DNA from: Micrococcus porci
GTDB lineage: Bacteria; Actinomycetota; Actinomycetes; Actinomycetales; Micrococcaceae
Assembly: GCF_020097155.1 (NCBI RefSeq)
Contig: NZ_CP083691.1
Coordinates: 1,860,001-1,924,000, forward strand
Direction of reading: 5' to 3'
Length of the DNA: 64,000 nucleotides
Below are positions 18,873-28,867 of the stretch, piece by piece. A model generated the notes under the pieces. That model made no database searches and was not told the origin of the DNA. It worked only from the letters and a program-made list of their open reading frames with translations. The number at the start of each line of letters is the position of its first letter. The stretch's first letter is position 1. Position numbers and translations under genes: made by a program.

Positions 18873-19919
18873 TCAGCCGTTCCGGGTGGACGCGGCCCCG
18901 GTCGTGGAGGCGGTCGACGACGCCGCCCCCGGCTGGGCGGACGCGCCCGGCGTGGGCCGGGGGCTGGCCGTGTCCGCCGGCGTCGGCGTCGGCTGGGCGC
19001 TCGGGCTCGGGCCGGTGGAGGAGCCGTCCGCGGACGAGCTCGTCGCGGGCGGCGGCAGCGTGGACCACATCTCGTAGAGGGCAGAGGGCGTGTAGTCGAC
19101 GTTGGCGCCGTCGCCGCCGGCCTGGCTGGGCAGGGAGATCGGGCCCTGGTAGCCGGAGTTGGGGGCCGTGGGCGAGGGCACGGCCGCCACCACGCCGTTC
19201 TCGCCGAGCTTCTCGAGGATCCGCTGCATGCGGGGCCGGTCCGCGTCGATCAGGTCCGAGGCGATCTTCTTGGTCTCCTCGTCCGTGCCCTCATCCGACT
19301 CCGTGCCGGCCAGACTCACGCCGCCCTGCAGCAGACGGTGGACCTGCAGCAGGTAGATGCGGCCGGCGGCGTCGTCGTCGGCGGTGACGAGGGCGGACTG
19401 ATCGGAGGCCGTGAGCAGCCCCGCCCGGATGTCGGCGGCGGCCTGCTGACCCTTGGAGGCCTGGATCTCGGAGGGGTCGCCGGTGGGGCGGCCGCTCGGC
19501 TTCGTGTCGTCCACCAGGGGCTCGGGGGCGGCGGGCACCTCGAGGCCCCACGCCTGCAGGCGCGAGGACAGGTCGCCGATCCGCTGGTTCGCGACGTCCT
19601 TGTGCTGCTGGGCCATGTCCCGCACCTCGCCGTCCATGTCGGGGCGGGAGAGCACGTGGTCCGCCTCCTGGACCACCTGGTACTGGTTCTGCAGGAGCGA
19701 GGCGACGAACCGCTGGTCCGCCGCGAGCGGGTCGGCCTTGGTGGCGCTGGGGGTCGCGAGCACACCCTCGAGATAGGTGTTGGACCCGGAGCCGGCGGGC
19801 ACGGGCTGGGCCGACGTGCCGCAGCCGGCCAGCACCAGCGAGAGCCCCAGCAGGCCGCCGGCGGCCGCGGACCAGCGCACAGGGCACACGGGGGCGGTGG
19901 CGTCGGTGGCTCGGTTCAT
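18873..19919 (-). CDS. Secreted lipoprotein, DUF305-like with Ser/Thr/Pro-rich tail
   Basis: Protein of 348 aa with a lipobox LAGC (Cys at about residue 33), so it is membrane anchored on the outside. The helical core resembles the DUF305 layout ([22 protein letters not shown] ... [27 protein letters not shown]), but the His-His metal site typical of DUF305 is absent. The last 60-70 residues are a low-complexity Ser/Thr/Pro/Ala linker of wall-spanning type. It is co-oriented with, and about 120 bp downstream of, the sortase gene. Function unknown; it may belong to the same cell-surface programme. Confidence 0.75.
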   Translation of the reverse strand: MNRATDATAPVCPVRWSAAAGGLLGLSLVLAGCGTSAQPVPAGSGSNTYLEGVLATPSATKADPLAADQRFVASLLQNQYQVVQEADHVLSRPDMDGEVRDMAQQHKDVANQRIGDLSSRLQAWGLEVPAAPEPLVDDTKPSGRPTGDPSEIQASKGQQAAADIRAGLLTASDQSALVTADDDAAGRIYLLQVHRLLQGGVSLAGTESDEGTDEETKKIASDLIDADRPRMQRILEKLGENGVVAAVPSPTAPNSGYQGPISLPSQAGGDGANVDYTPSALYEMWSTLPPPATSSSADGSSTGPSPSAQPTPTPADTASPRPTPGASAQPGAASSTASTTGAASTRNG

Positions 19920-20037
19920 GGAAGGCGGTCCTCTCGGGCGGATGACGGGCGCGGCCGGCGGCCCGCGGGACCTCCGGCCCTCAAACGGTACGCGCTCCGG
20001 AGCCCGCCTGGGAAACGGCGCGCGGCACGCGAACCCT

Positions 20038-20970
20038 TCAGCCGATGCGGGTGGCCTGCGTGACCCAGTTGTTCGTCGACCAGCCGGTCATCCCGGACCC
20101 GTCCACCAGGTCGCACGTGATCAGCGTGACCTTGTTGCCCGCCTCGGGCAGCTCCCACGCCCAGGCGTAGTCCGGGCTCTGCGTCAGGTCGTCCTTGTCC
20201 ATGGAGCGCACGTCGAAGTCCGTGCGGAACTCGGCCTGCGTGCCGTCGTCGTACGTGATCACGACGATCGACCCGGCCTTGAGGGTCTGGAGGTTCCAGA
20301 ACACGTCCTTCAGCCCGGAGTGGATGACGTGCCCGGCGATCACTCCCGGGTGCGCCGAGCGCTCGCCGGGGGTGGTCGTCCACTGTGGCGGCCCGTACCA
20401 GCCGGCCATCTGCGGGTCGGGGTTGAGCTCCCCGTCGTCCCGCGTCTGGACGAGCTCCACCGGCGCGCCGACGACCTGCTCCCCGTCCGCGTAGACGTCG
20501 ATGTGGACCGGGGCCGCCGTGATGCGCTCCCAGGAGGCGGCCGGCTTCGTCATGCGGGAGTCCGTGCCCGTCGGGGTCGCGGACGACGACGCCGTGGCGG
20601 TCGAGGACGCGGCCCCCACGGCGGGAGCGGCCGCCTCGGTCGACGCGGGCGTGGTCGAGGACGTCGGCGACGCCGGCGTGGTCGTCGAGGACGTCGGCGA
20701 CGCCGGCGTGGTCGTCGACGCCGCGGCCGAGGACGCTGAGGTGGCCGCGGGCACGGATGGGCCGGCCGACGCGGAAGCGGATGTCGAGGAGGGGGATCCC
20801 GTGGCGGCGGAGGGGGTGGAGGACGCCGTCGAGGCGCGGGCGGAGACCGTGGGCGCGGCGCTGATCGGCACGTCCCCGAAGGCGAACATCCCGCGGAGGG
20901 CGAAGGCGCCCACGCCGAGGCAGATCAGCAGGAGCAGCGCCCAGACGGCGCGCTTGACGGTGGTGCTCAT
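20038..20970 (-). CDS. Class E/F-like sortase with long Thr/Pro/Ser stalk
   Basis: Membrane-anchored transpeptidase of 310 aa. It has an N-terminal membrane helix (residues 9-30), a Ser/Thr/Ala/Pro stalk of about 100 residues, then a sortase domain. The catalytic triad can be placed as His214 in AGHVIHSG, Cys286 in LITCD and Arg308 in TQATRIG. Sortases cleave a C-terminal sorting motif and attach the protein to the cell wall. The two genes just upstream encode proteins with a KVQTG tail, the likely substrates. The Cys context (TCDL) and the C-terminus ending two residues after the Arg differ from LPXTG class A enzymes. The stalk is partly built from a 30-bp tandem repeat. Confidence 0.85.
   Translation of the reverse strand: MSTTVKRAVWALLLLICLGVGAFALRGMFAFGDVPISAAPTVSARASTASSTPSAATGSPSSTSASASAGPSVPAATSASSAAASTTTPASPTSSTTTPASPTSSTTPASTEAAAPAVGAASSTATASSSATPTGTDSRMTKPAASWERITAAPVHIDVYADGEQVVGAPVELVQTRDDGELNPDPQMAGWYGPPQWTTTPGERSAHPGVIAGHVIHSGLKDVFWNLQTLKAGSIVVITYDDGTQAEFRTDFDVRSMDKDDLTQSPDYAWAWELPEAGNKVTLITCDLVDGSGMTGWSTNNWVTQATRIG
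20654..20713. repeat. 30-bp tandem repeat in the sortase stalk
   Basis: Two identical 30-bp units (20654-20683 and 20684-20713) encode two copies of a Thr/Ser/Pro decapeptide (read as TTTPASPTSS). In-frame repeat change would lengthen or shorten the sortase stalk without breaking the protein. Confidence 0.85.
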
Positions 20971-21062
20971 GGCTTCCCTCCTGGGTCCTCGGACCCGTGC
21001 TCAGGCGCCGACCGGGGGCGGACCGTCTCCGGCCCGCCCCCGCTCGACGATGGACTCGACGG

Positions 21063-22133
21063 TCAGCCTGCCATGCCCGGGCGGCGACGCGCGGCCACGA
21101 GGGCCCCGGCGCCGAGGACGGCCGCACTGGCCAGCCACCAGATGGGCTCGCCGCCGGTCTGGACCTTGCCGGGCCTGGTGTGCTGCTCGGCCGAGACGGT
21201 CGTCTCCGGGACGGTGGCCTCCGGGGCCGGGGGCAGCGCTCCCATCTGCTGGAGCATGGCGGCGATCGCGGGGTCCTCGACGTCCAGGGGCATGCCGCCG
21301 AGGACGCCGTCCTGGGCGTCGGGGGCACCCGCCGCGGCCGCGGGGAGCTCCTGGCCGACGTGGACCGTCACGGTGGGCAGGTGGGCCACGTGGTCGCTGG
21401 TGAGATCCAGGGAGAAGGTGTCCGTGCCGGTGAAGCCGGCGTCGGGCACGTACCAGGTGCGCACGGACAGGTCCTCGCGGTCGCGGAAGGTGACCACCGT
21501 GCCATGGGCGGCCTCCGTCATGACCATCGGGTGCACGTCGTCGAAGAGGGCGGGGTCCACCGGGTAGCGGACCTCCATCGCCCGCACGCCGGGGGCCATG
21601 ACGACGTCGGCGCTCCACGACAGCGGCATGTCCCCGAGCACGGCACGCACCGGGCCGGGAGCGGCGACGAGCGCGCCGCCCGTGGCGTCGGCGAGGTCGG
21701 CGTCGGGGCCGACGACGAGCGCCATGTCGAGCTCCTTCTGGTCGCCCGAGAACACGTGGTAGGCGACGGTGCCGGTGCCGGCCTCGCCCAGGACCCGGCG
21801 GGTCTCCAGGACGTCGATCGTGCCGCCGTCGAGGACGTCGACCGCGGTGAAGGGGACCGCCGCAGCCGGGCCGGTCGGCGTGCCCTCGGCGTCAGAGGGG
21901 GAGACGGTCACCGTCAGGTCGGCGGGGTCGAAGCCGTAGAAGGTCTGGAAGGTCGCCTCGTCGACAGACTCGGGGTCCATGCCGAAGAAGAGGCCGTGCG
22001 GGTAGCCGTGGTCATCGGTCCAGTCGTAGGCCTGCTCGGCGGAGGCCGGGGCAGCCAGGGCGGCGGCGGCCAGGCCGGAGGCGAGGACGGCGGCGGCGAG
22101 GCGGGGGGCGCAGGAGGGGCGGGTGACGAACAT
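21063..22133 (-). CDS. Secreted, wall-anchored protein with cadherin/Ig-like domain and KVQTG tail
   Basis: Surface protein of 356 aa. The signal peptide (MFVTRPSCAPRLAAAVL... APASA) is followed by a WTDDHGYPHGLFFGM segment shared in outline with the protein at 22425. Residues about 225-270 have the bacterial cadherin-like pattern HGTVVTFRD...YVPDAGFTGTDTFSLDLTSDH. The sorting tail is RPGKVQTGGEPIWW, a hydrophobic helix and ARRRPGMAG. AGGAGC precedes the ATG. It lies about 90 bp upstream of the sortase gene in the same orientation. It is probably an adhesin or wall-organising protein; the ligand is unknown. Confidence 0.85.
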   Translation of the reverse strand: MFVTRPSCAPRLAAAVLASGLAAAALAAPASAEQAYDWTDDHGYPHGLFFGMDPESVDEATFQTFYGFDPADLTVTVSPSDAEGTPTGPAAAVPFTAVDVLDGGTIDVLETRRVLGEAGTGTVAYHVFSGDQKELDMALVVGPDADLADATGGALVAAPGPVRAVLGDMPLSWSADVVMAPGVRAMEVRYPVDPALFDDVHPMVMTEAAHGTVVTFRDREDLSVRTWYVPDAGFTGTDTFSLDLTSDHVAHLPTVTVHVGQELPAAAAGAPDAQDGVLGGMPLDVEDPAIAAMLQQMGALPPAPEATVPETTVSAEQHTRPGKVQTGGEPIWWLASAAVLGAGALVAARRRPGMAG

Positions 22134-22346
22134 GGTGCGAGCTCCTGTCGCTGAGCTGTGGAAGGAAGTCCCCGGGGGCCGGCGCGGGGGTCGGTGGCCG
22201 GGGACACGGCCACCGTGTCACGGGTGCGGGAGCGCGATCCAGGGGGGCCGCGCATCGACGCGGAACCGTAGCCCCCCTGTGACCGCGCCGTGACCGGTGG
22301 GCGGGCCGCTCCTCCTCCGCGCCCCGGAGCGGGGCCAGGACGCCGA

Positions 22347-22371
22347 CGAGGCCGACCCCCGGAGGGGCCGG
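22347..22371. terminator. Hairpin between the two KVQTG genes
   Basis: GGCCGACCCC and GGGGCCGGCC form a 10-bp stem with one mismatch and a short loop, about 60 bp after the stop of the upstream gene. The rest of 22134-22424 shows no gene. Confidence 0.4.
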
Positions 22372-22424
22372 CCCCGTCGTGCGACCGCGGAGCGCGGCCG
22401 TCGGCCCGCGGGCCGAGGGGGGTG

Positions 22425-23429
22425 TCAGCGGGTCAGGCCGAGGCGACGACGGGCGACGACCAGCGCGCCGGCACCCAGGGCGGCGGCGCCGGCCAGCCAC
22501 CAGGCGGGCTCGCCGCCGGTCTGGACCTTGCCGGGCACCTCGTGGCCGTCGGCCGGCGTCGTGGGGGCCGTCTCCTCACCGGTCTCGGCCGGGGTGGAGG
22601 GGGCCGTGGTCGAGGGGGTCGGCTCGTCGGAGGGGTCCGTGGGAGCGGGCTCCTCGGTGGGGGCGGGCTCCTCGACGGGCTCGGCCGGGGCCACCGGTGC
22701 GTCGACGGACGGGGCCGTGCCCTGCTCGCCCTCGATGTCCTGGACGTAGGCGGAGTACTCCACGGTGCGCTTGATGCCGTCGGAGGTGAGCACCACGGTG
22801 AACGTGTCCAGGCCCTCGAAGCCCTCGGCGGGGGTGTACAGGTAGGCGCCCGAGCCCACGGTCACGGTGCCGTGCTGCGGCTGGACGGTCACCACGGCGG
22901 CGACGCCGGAGGCGGCGTTGCCGGCCTCGTCCACGGCGAGCGGCTCGTAGAGCCAGCCGTCGACGTCAACGGGGACGCTGCGGGTGGACACGGTGGCCCA
23001 GTCCTCGAACGCCACGAAGTCCTCGGCGTCGACGTCCTCGTAGCCGGCTCCGGGGGTGTAGGTCAGGCCGAAGGCCTCCTGGCCGGCGGCGTCGACGGTG
23101 AGGGTGTACGGCTGGTCGGCGCCGCCGGCGGCGGCCCGCACGTCCTCGAGGAGCACGACGCCGCCGTCGCTCTCCCCATAGAACTCGAACGGGACGGGCG
23201 TCTGAGTGCCGTCCGCGGCGGTGACGACGACCTTCACCTGGTCGGCGGTGAAGTTGTCCACCAGAGAGAAGCCGAGCAGGCCCTCGGAGGTGAGCGAGGT
23301 GTCGAACAGGCCCGAGGGCACGCCGTGGGCGCTGGTCCAGGTGGCGGCCGAGGCGGGGGCGGCACCGAGGCCGGTGATGAGGGCGACGCCGGCCGCCGCG
23401 GCGGCCAGGCGGGGAGTGGTCTTCTTCAA
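22425..23429 (-). CDS. Secreted, wall-anchored protein with cadherin-like domain, Pro/Glu/Thr spacer and KVQTG tail
   Basis: Surface protein of 334 aa. A TTG start at 23429 is chosen because GGAGGA lies just upstream and it gives a clean signal peptide (KKTTPRLAAAAAGVALITGL, cleavage after APASA). The mature part opens WTSAHGVPSGLFD, like its neighbour. It contains a cadherin-like repeat (HGTVTVGSGAYLYTPAEGFEGLDTF...LTSDG), then a wall-spanning Pro/Glu/Thr-rich spacer of about 70 residues, then VPGKVQTGGEPAWW, a hydrophobic helix and ARRRLGLTR. It is the most complete example of the KVQTG family here. Adhesion or wall structure is the likely role. Confidence 0.87.
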   Translation of the reverse strand: MKKTTPRLAAAAAGVALITGLGAAPASAATWTSAHGVPSGLFDTSLTSEGLLGFSLVDNFTADQVKVVVTAADGTQTPVPFEFYGESDGGVVLLEDVRAAAGGADQPYTLTVDAAGQEAFGLTYTPGAGYEDVDAEDFVAFEDWATVSTRSVPVDVDGWLYEPLAVDEAGNAASGVAAVVTVQPQHGTVTVGSGAYLYTPAEGFEGLDTFTVVLTSDGIKRTVEYSAYVQDIEGEQGTAPSVDAPVAPAEPVEEPAPTEEPAPTDPSDEPTPSTTAPSTPAETGEETAPTTPADGHEVPGKVQTGGEPAWWLAGAAALGAGALVVARRRLGLTR

Positions 23430-23592
23430 GGTGTCCTCCGTGATGGGGGCGGGGCGCGTCCGCGCGCCGCGCAGGGCGATGACGACGCGACGGGCCGACA
23501 CGGTGTCAGCCGGGTCACAGCTGTGAATCTACTGGTCCACCGCCGTGCAGACCAGACCCTCCCCCCCGCCCTGGACGCCCCGGACGGGCAGG

Positions 23593-25375
<1,783 letters not shown>

Positions 25376-25858
25376 ATGCTCGTGGACCTAGCGGGAGGCT
25401 TGTCGAAACTTGCCCCGCCGTTGGTTCGGATGGTGCGAGCACACCAGTTGATCCGCGCTGGGCGGCACAGGACGCACCGCCGGACGCGCCACCCACAGCA
25501 GGCGCCGCGAGCATCCGAAGACCTCCTCCAGCGAGCGGAAGCCGCTTACGCTGCAGGCGGGTCTCTGAAGACCGTGGCCCGACAGGTTGGTCTTGGACAC
25601 GAGCGGCTCGCTCGTCTCCTTCGGGAACGCGGTGTCGTTCTCCGTAACCACTCACCGTCCAGCAGCGAGATTCGGCTGATGTGTGCCATGTATGAGCAAG
25701 GGGCTTCACTGGCGCGCGTGGGCGACAAGTTCGGCTACACGACGGCAACAGTCCGTAAGCATCTACGGAAGGCCGGCGTCCTGATGCGAGAGGCGCATGG
25801 GAGCGTCTCGAACGCGCGCGTACCAGCACGCTCATGCTCGAGCGCGTCGCCAGCTTGA
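25376..25858 (+). CDS. Helix-turn-helix protein, probable C-terminal remnant of a serine recombinase
   Basis: The frame is open for 160 aa, but only residues about 48-135 look like protein. They contain two successive helix-turn-helix units, AYAAGGSLKTVARQVGLGHERLARLLRERGVVLR and MYEQGASLARVGDKFGYTTATVRKHLRKAGVLM, ending REAHG. Paired units of this type are common at the C-terminus of actinobacterial resolvase/invertase-like proteins. No catalytic resolvase domain is found upstream, so this may be a truncated recombinase or a stand-alone DNA-binding protein. It marks the start of the island. The start codon is uncertain. No gene is seen in 25859-25984. Confidence 0.5.
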   Translation: MLVDLAGGLSKLAPPLVRMVRAHQLIRAGRHRTHRRTRHPQQAPRASEDLLQRAEAAYAAGGSLKTVARQVGLGHERLARLLRERGVVLRNHSPSSSEIRLMCAMYEQGASLARVGDKFGYTTATVRKHLRKAGVLMREAHGSVSNARVPARSCSSASPA

Positions 25859-25984
25859 TGGAGTCAGGAGCGACGCGAACACGGAAGGGCGGACTGCGTA
25901 CCACAGCCCAGGAGCCATCTGCGCCTAGGATTATGCCGAGCACTGGGGCGAGCGCCATCAGAGCCATGACCAGGAGGGCATGCC

Positions 25985-27538
25985 ATGGCGGTAACACAAT
26001 GGCCAATCGAGATGGCTGAGCTATCGAGTCTAGTCTTGGACCCTCGCAATGTTCGAGTTCGGGCAGGGCGAGGTGACGGCCTTGCGCATGCGGACGACGA
26101 GCACGCAGAACAAGCCATCGCGAAGTACATGGTCGAGGCGGAGGACCTCTTCGATCTAATGCGGGATATCCTGCGCGATGGGTATCTAGATAACGAGATC
26201 CCGGTCGTGGTCCGCGACGCGGATAAGTTCATCGTCGCGGAAGGCAACCGCAGGACAACCGCCTTGAAGATCATCGCAAATCCCAAGCTCCTGGGAAATC
26301 CCATGTCACTGCGAGTTGAGCGCATGAAGGCCCGGTACCCCGACCACGACTCCCCGACTTCTATTCGCGTGATGATTGCGCCGACATGGGAGGCTGCCCA
26401 GCCGTTGCTCGCGCGCCTCCACACAGGTCAGCCTAAGAAGTCCTGGATTCGAGAACAGCAGGCCATCTTCTACCATGCCCAACTTTCTGACGAAGTGACC
26501 GTCGACGATCTGAGGGTTCGATACCCATCTGAAGCCTCAACAATTCCAAAGAAAATTCGCATGGGCGAAATGCGCGAAGTAATTCGTCGCCTCAAATACG
26601 ATGACTCCAGCCTGCGGGACTTCGTAATGAACAGCGAACTCAAGATGACCACATTCGAGTACGCCTACACCCCGAAAAAGCTCCATTCTGCCCTTGGCCT
26701 TGAATTCACTAAGGACGGGCTTCTTGTCAGTAAGGACATCAGCGATGGGCAGCGTCGTGGACTTATCTATCTCCTAGGACGATTCAAGGACAAGTCGCTA
26801 AACACACGGTCACCAGAACTTATCGCTAAGAACGCCACGGAGCATGAAGAATTTTCCAAGCTACTTCGCGGGATAGTGGAAGGCACGCCCTTGGAAGCCT
26901 CAACCGAGGATGAGGGAGCCACCAAGGATCACACCAACAACCAAGACGGCGAGCCAGGTGAGGCCAGCGGCGAGAGGAACAGCGCAGCCCCGGATGATAT
27001 CTCCCGCGATGAAGGCCGACACCGTGGTACCAGTGAGACGGATGAAGCTTCCACGAGCGGAGACGCGACAGCCTCACGCGGCCCTAACCGGGGAGATACA
27101 AAGTCTCGGCTGAACATGGAAGGCTTTGAGTACCAAGGAACCTCTCCCGGCATGCGGAGGCGTTTCGAAGAGTTGAGACGGCTGGACGTACGCGATTTCC
27201 CCAACGCCACCCACGATTTGCTGCGTACAGTTCTGGAGTGCTCAATCAAAGACTATTTCCAATCCAAAGGTCAACCCCTGCCGCCGGGCAAGACCATTGG
27301 AGCATGCATAGGGGAACTGGCGCGCGAGTTCCAGGGCAATCCAAAAATGACAGCCCTGATCAATTCAATCAACCGCAAAGGCAGGCTCACTGCCGAGCAG
27401 TACGCAGGGACAACACCTTCCCTAAATGCTAGCAACCACGAATTAGACCACTTTGCAGTCGGCCCCGATGTCCATGCAGCGTGGGACAGGATTCAGCCGA
27501 TTCTCAAAGAGATCGTGGGGACTAAGAAGCAGTCGTAA
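25985..27538 (+). CDS. ParB/Srx-fold protein with C-terminal helical domain, possible defence gene
   Basis: Protein of 517 aa starting at ATG 25985 behind AGGAGG. Residues about 10-100 form a ParB-like domain with IPVVVRDADKFIVAEGNRRTTALKII, the ERR/GNRR-type motif used by ParB and DndB-like proteins. A middle basic helical region and an acidic low-complexity linker (about 300-380) follow. The C-terminal domain of about 120 residues (RRFEELRRLDVRDFPNATHDLLRTVLECSI ... LNASNHELDHF) is all-helical and somewhat HEPN-like, a guess. Base composition is clearly less GC-rich than the neighbours. It is convergent with an adenine methyltransferase gene 18 bp away, the usual layout of restriction-modification genes. 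It has no plasmid ParA partner. Confidence 0.7.
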   Translation: MAVTQWPIEMAELSSLVLDPRNVRVRAGRGDGLAHADDEHAEQAIAKYMVEAEDLFDLMRDILRDGYLDNEIPVVVRDADKFIVAEGNRRTTALKIIANPKLLGNPMSLRVERMKARYPDHDSPTSIRVMIAPTWEAAQPLLARLHTGQPKKSWIREQQAIFYHAQLSDEVTVDDLRVRYPSEASTIPKKIRMGEMREVIRRLKYDDSSLRDFVMNSELKMTTFEYAYTPKKLHSALGLEFTKDGLLVSKDISDGQRRGLIYLLGRFKDKSLNTRSPELIAKNATEHEEFSKLLRGIVEGTPLEASTEDEGATKDHTNNQDGEPGEASGERNSAAPDDISRDEGRHRGTSETDEASTSGDATASRGPNRGDTKSRLNMEGFEYQGTSPGMRRRFEELRRLDVRDFPNATHDLLRTVLECSIKDYFQSKGQPLPPGKTIGACIGELAREFQGNPKMTALINSINRKGRLTAEQYAGTTPSLNASNHELDHFAVGPDVHAAWDRIQPILKEIVGTKKQS

Positions 27539-27556
27539 TGCCTGCGATCGAGGGAC

Positions 27557-28438
27557 TCAGGCGAGCACCCGGGCAACCGGCCTTGAAGCAATAAGAAGCT
27601 CGCGCGCTTTCCCGGTCCGATTTGCACTGTAGTTCAACTCATACTCTCGCACATCATGTTTGGCGTAGATGCGCCGTATAAAGTCCGAAGGATCGTATGT
27701 GACAATCCAGTTTCCGTCTGGACACCGATCCAGGCTCTTTGCAAGCTGGGCATGATCCCGATAAGTGAATGAGTTCAGGTAGAGACTTCCCCCCGCTTCC
27801 ACATACGGCGGGTCGATGTAGGTGAACGAAGAAGGATCCCCCGCGTATTGCCGCGCAACCGAAGCACCATCAAGACTTATCACCGTAATCCTAGAGGAGA
27901 GTTCTCCAATGCGAGAGATTCTCTCCGCCAACTGCTGCCGGTTGTACCGCGCGTCGATCTTGTAGTTCCCCGATTGATCCATGCCTCCAATGGGGCCAGC
28001 ATTGAGAATTCCCGATCTATTTGTTCTATTAAGATAGAAGAAAGCGAATCCTAACGCGAGATAGTTGCTCTCATTGGCTTCCCGATACACATGTTTCTGA
28101 TTGCGCCACTCATCCACATTGAGTGGCGTATTGACGACTAGGTCAGCAAACTTGTCGGGATACTCAACAACGGCTCTCCAGAATGAGTGCACGGCCGGGT
28201 CAATGTCGTTGATGACGAGCTCTTGCACTCGATCTTGTCTGAGCAACGCGATTCCCGCCCCCACACCGCCAGCGTAAGGCTCCACATAGCGGGCGTTGCT
28301 GATGCCGAGCCGCTCGATGACGTCACCAAAGAAGTTGGCCAACGCAGCCTTGCCACCCGGATAGCGCAGTGGACTGAAGGCCGCATTTCGCCCACTAGCT
28401 CGCACCTGGAGCGGCGAGTCCATCACGAGCGCCGTCAT
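27557..28438 (-). CDS. D12-class (Dam-like) adenine-specific DNA methyltransferase
   Basis: N6-adenine methyltransferase of 293 aa. Motif order is that of the D12/alpha class: FSPLRYPGGKAAL at the N-terminus, SAM-binding motif I YVEPYAGGVGAG, target-recognition region with NRTNRSGILNAGPIGG, and catalytic motif IV TYIDPPYVEAGGSLY. The ATG at 28438 overlaps the stop of the zinc-ribbon gene (ATGA), so the two are coupled. It faces the ParB-like gene tail to tail. The recognition sequence cannot be read from the protein. Either a solitary modification enzyme or the modification half of a restriction-like system fits. Confidence 0.93.
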   Translation of the reverse strand: MTALVMDSPLQVRASGRNAAFSPLRYPGGKAALANFFGDVIERLGISNARYVEPYAGGVGAGIALLRQDRVQELVINDIDPAVHSFWRAVVEYPDKFADLVVNTPLNVDEWRNQKHVYREANESNYLALGFAFFYLNRTNRSGILNAGPIGGMDQSGNYKIDARYNRQQLAERISRIGELSSRITVISLDGASVARQYAGDPSSFTYIDPPYVEAGGSLYLNSFTYRDHAQLAKSLDRCPDGNWIVTYDPSDFIRRIYAKHDVREYELNYSANRTGKARELLIASRPVARVLA

Positions 28439-28656
28439 CGTGCACCACCTTCTCGACCGGAGTCGCTCGATGGCTTGGCACGAAACGTGGCGACGCGGCA
28501 TGCGCCTGAGCAGTACCGCGCATCTGCCCGGGCAACGAACAGCGAACCGCAACGGGCACACCTGTGCGTCTTGCCGGCACGTCGCATCTGTTCATGTCGC
28601 AGTCGCCGAATCTGCGCAGCCAACGCATCGTCAGATAGTGATTCGGGTCGAGCCAT
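28435..28656 (-). CDS. Small zinc-ribbon protein upstream of the methyltransferase
   Basis: A 73-aa protein beginning MARPESLSDDALAAQIRRLR, with a C-x2-C-x13-C-x3-C zinc site (HRCARCGSLF...ARYCSGACR). Its stop overlaps the methyltransferase start. A TATACT -10 element lies only about 8 bp upstream of the ATG and no ribosome site is visible, suggesting a leaderless mRNA. GTAAC...GTTAC repeats flank the -10 (28655-28674) and could be an operator. It may be a controller-type regulator of the methyltransferase. Zinc-binding is inferred from the motif; the function is unknown. Confidence 0.7.
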   Translation of the reverse strand: MARPESLSDDALAAQIRRLRHEQMRRAGKTHRCARCGSLFVARADARYCSGACRVATFRAKPSSDSGREGGAR

Positions 28657-28674
28657 GTAACAAGTATAACCGTT
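28655..28674 (-). promoter_or_regulatory. Leaderless-type promoter with inverted repeat for the zinc-ribbon/methyltransferase genes
   Basis: On the minus strand GTAAC-N10-GTTAC encloses a TATACT -10 hexamer, and the ATG follows within about 8 bp. A -35 is not evident. The arrangement suggests an autoregulated, leaderless promoter. Confidence 0.45.
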
Positions 28675-28867
28675 ACTGCCGGCTGAGGTGGACTCATCAG
28701 CGGCGTGTTGTACAGCCGCACCCGCTTCCATTGCACCCGCGCAGGGGGTAGCCTCGTAAACGGCGGCCTCTACCTGCGTGGCCCACCGTTGGATGCGGTG
28801 GTTGACCTGATGGCTTCGGCTTGAGTGGTCCTCTTGTTTCCTTGTCGCCGATGACGAGGAGAGGACT

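Noticed and set aside
25376..25420. Possible tRNA 3' end at the island border
   Set aside because: A TTCGA and a CTAGGTCCA-like stretch on the minus strand resemble a T-loop/acceptor end, but no T-stem or acceptor pairing can be formed.
25985..27538. Plasmid-partition ParB
   Set aside because: The N-terminal motif is ParB-like, but there is no ParA, no central HTH of ParB type, and the gene faces a methyltransferase; a separate ParB sits in the maintenance operon.
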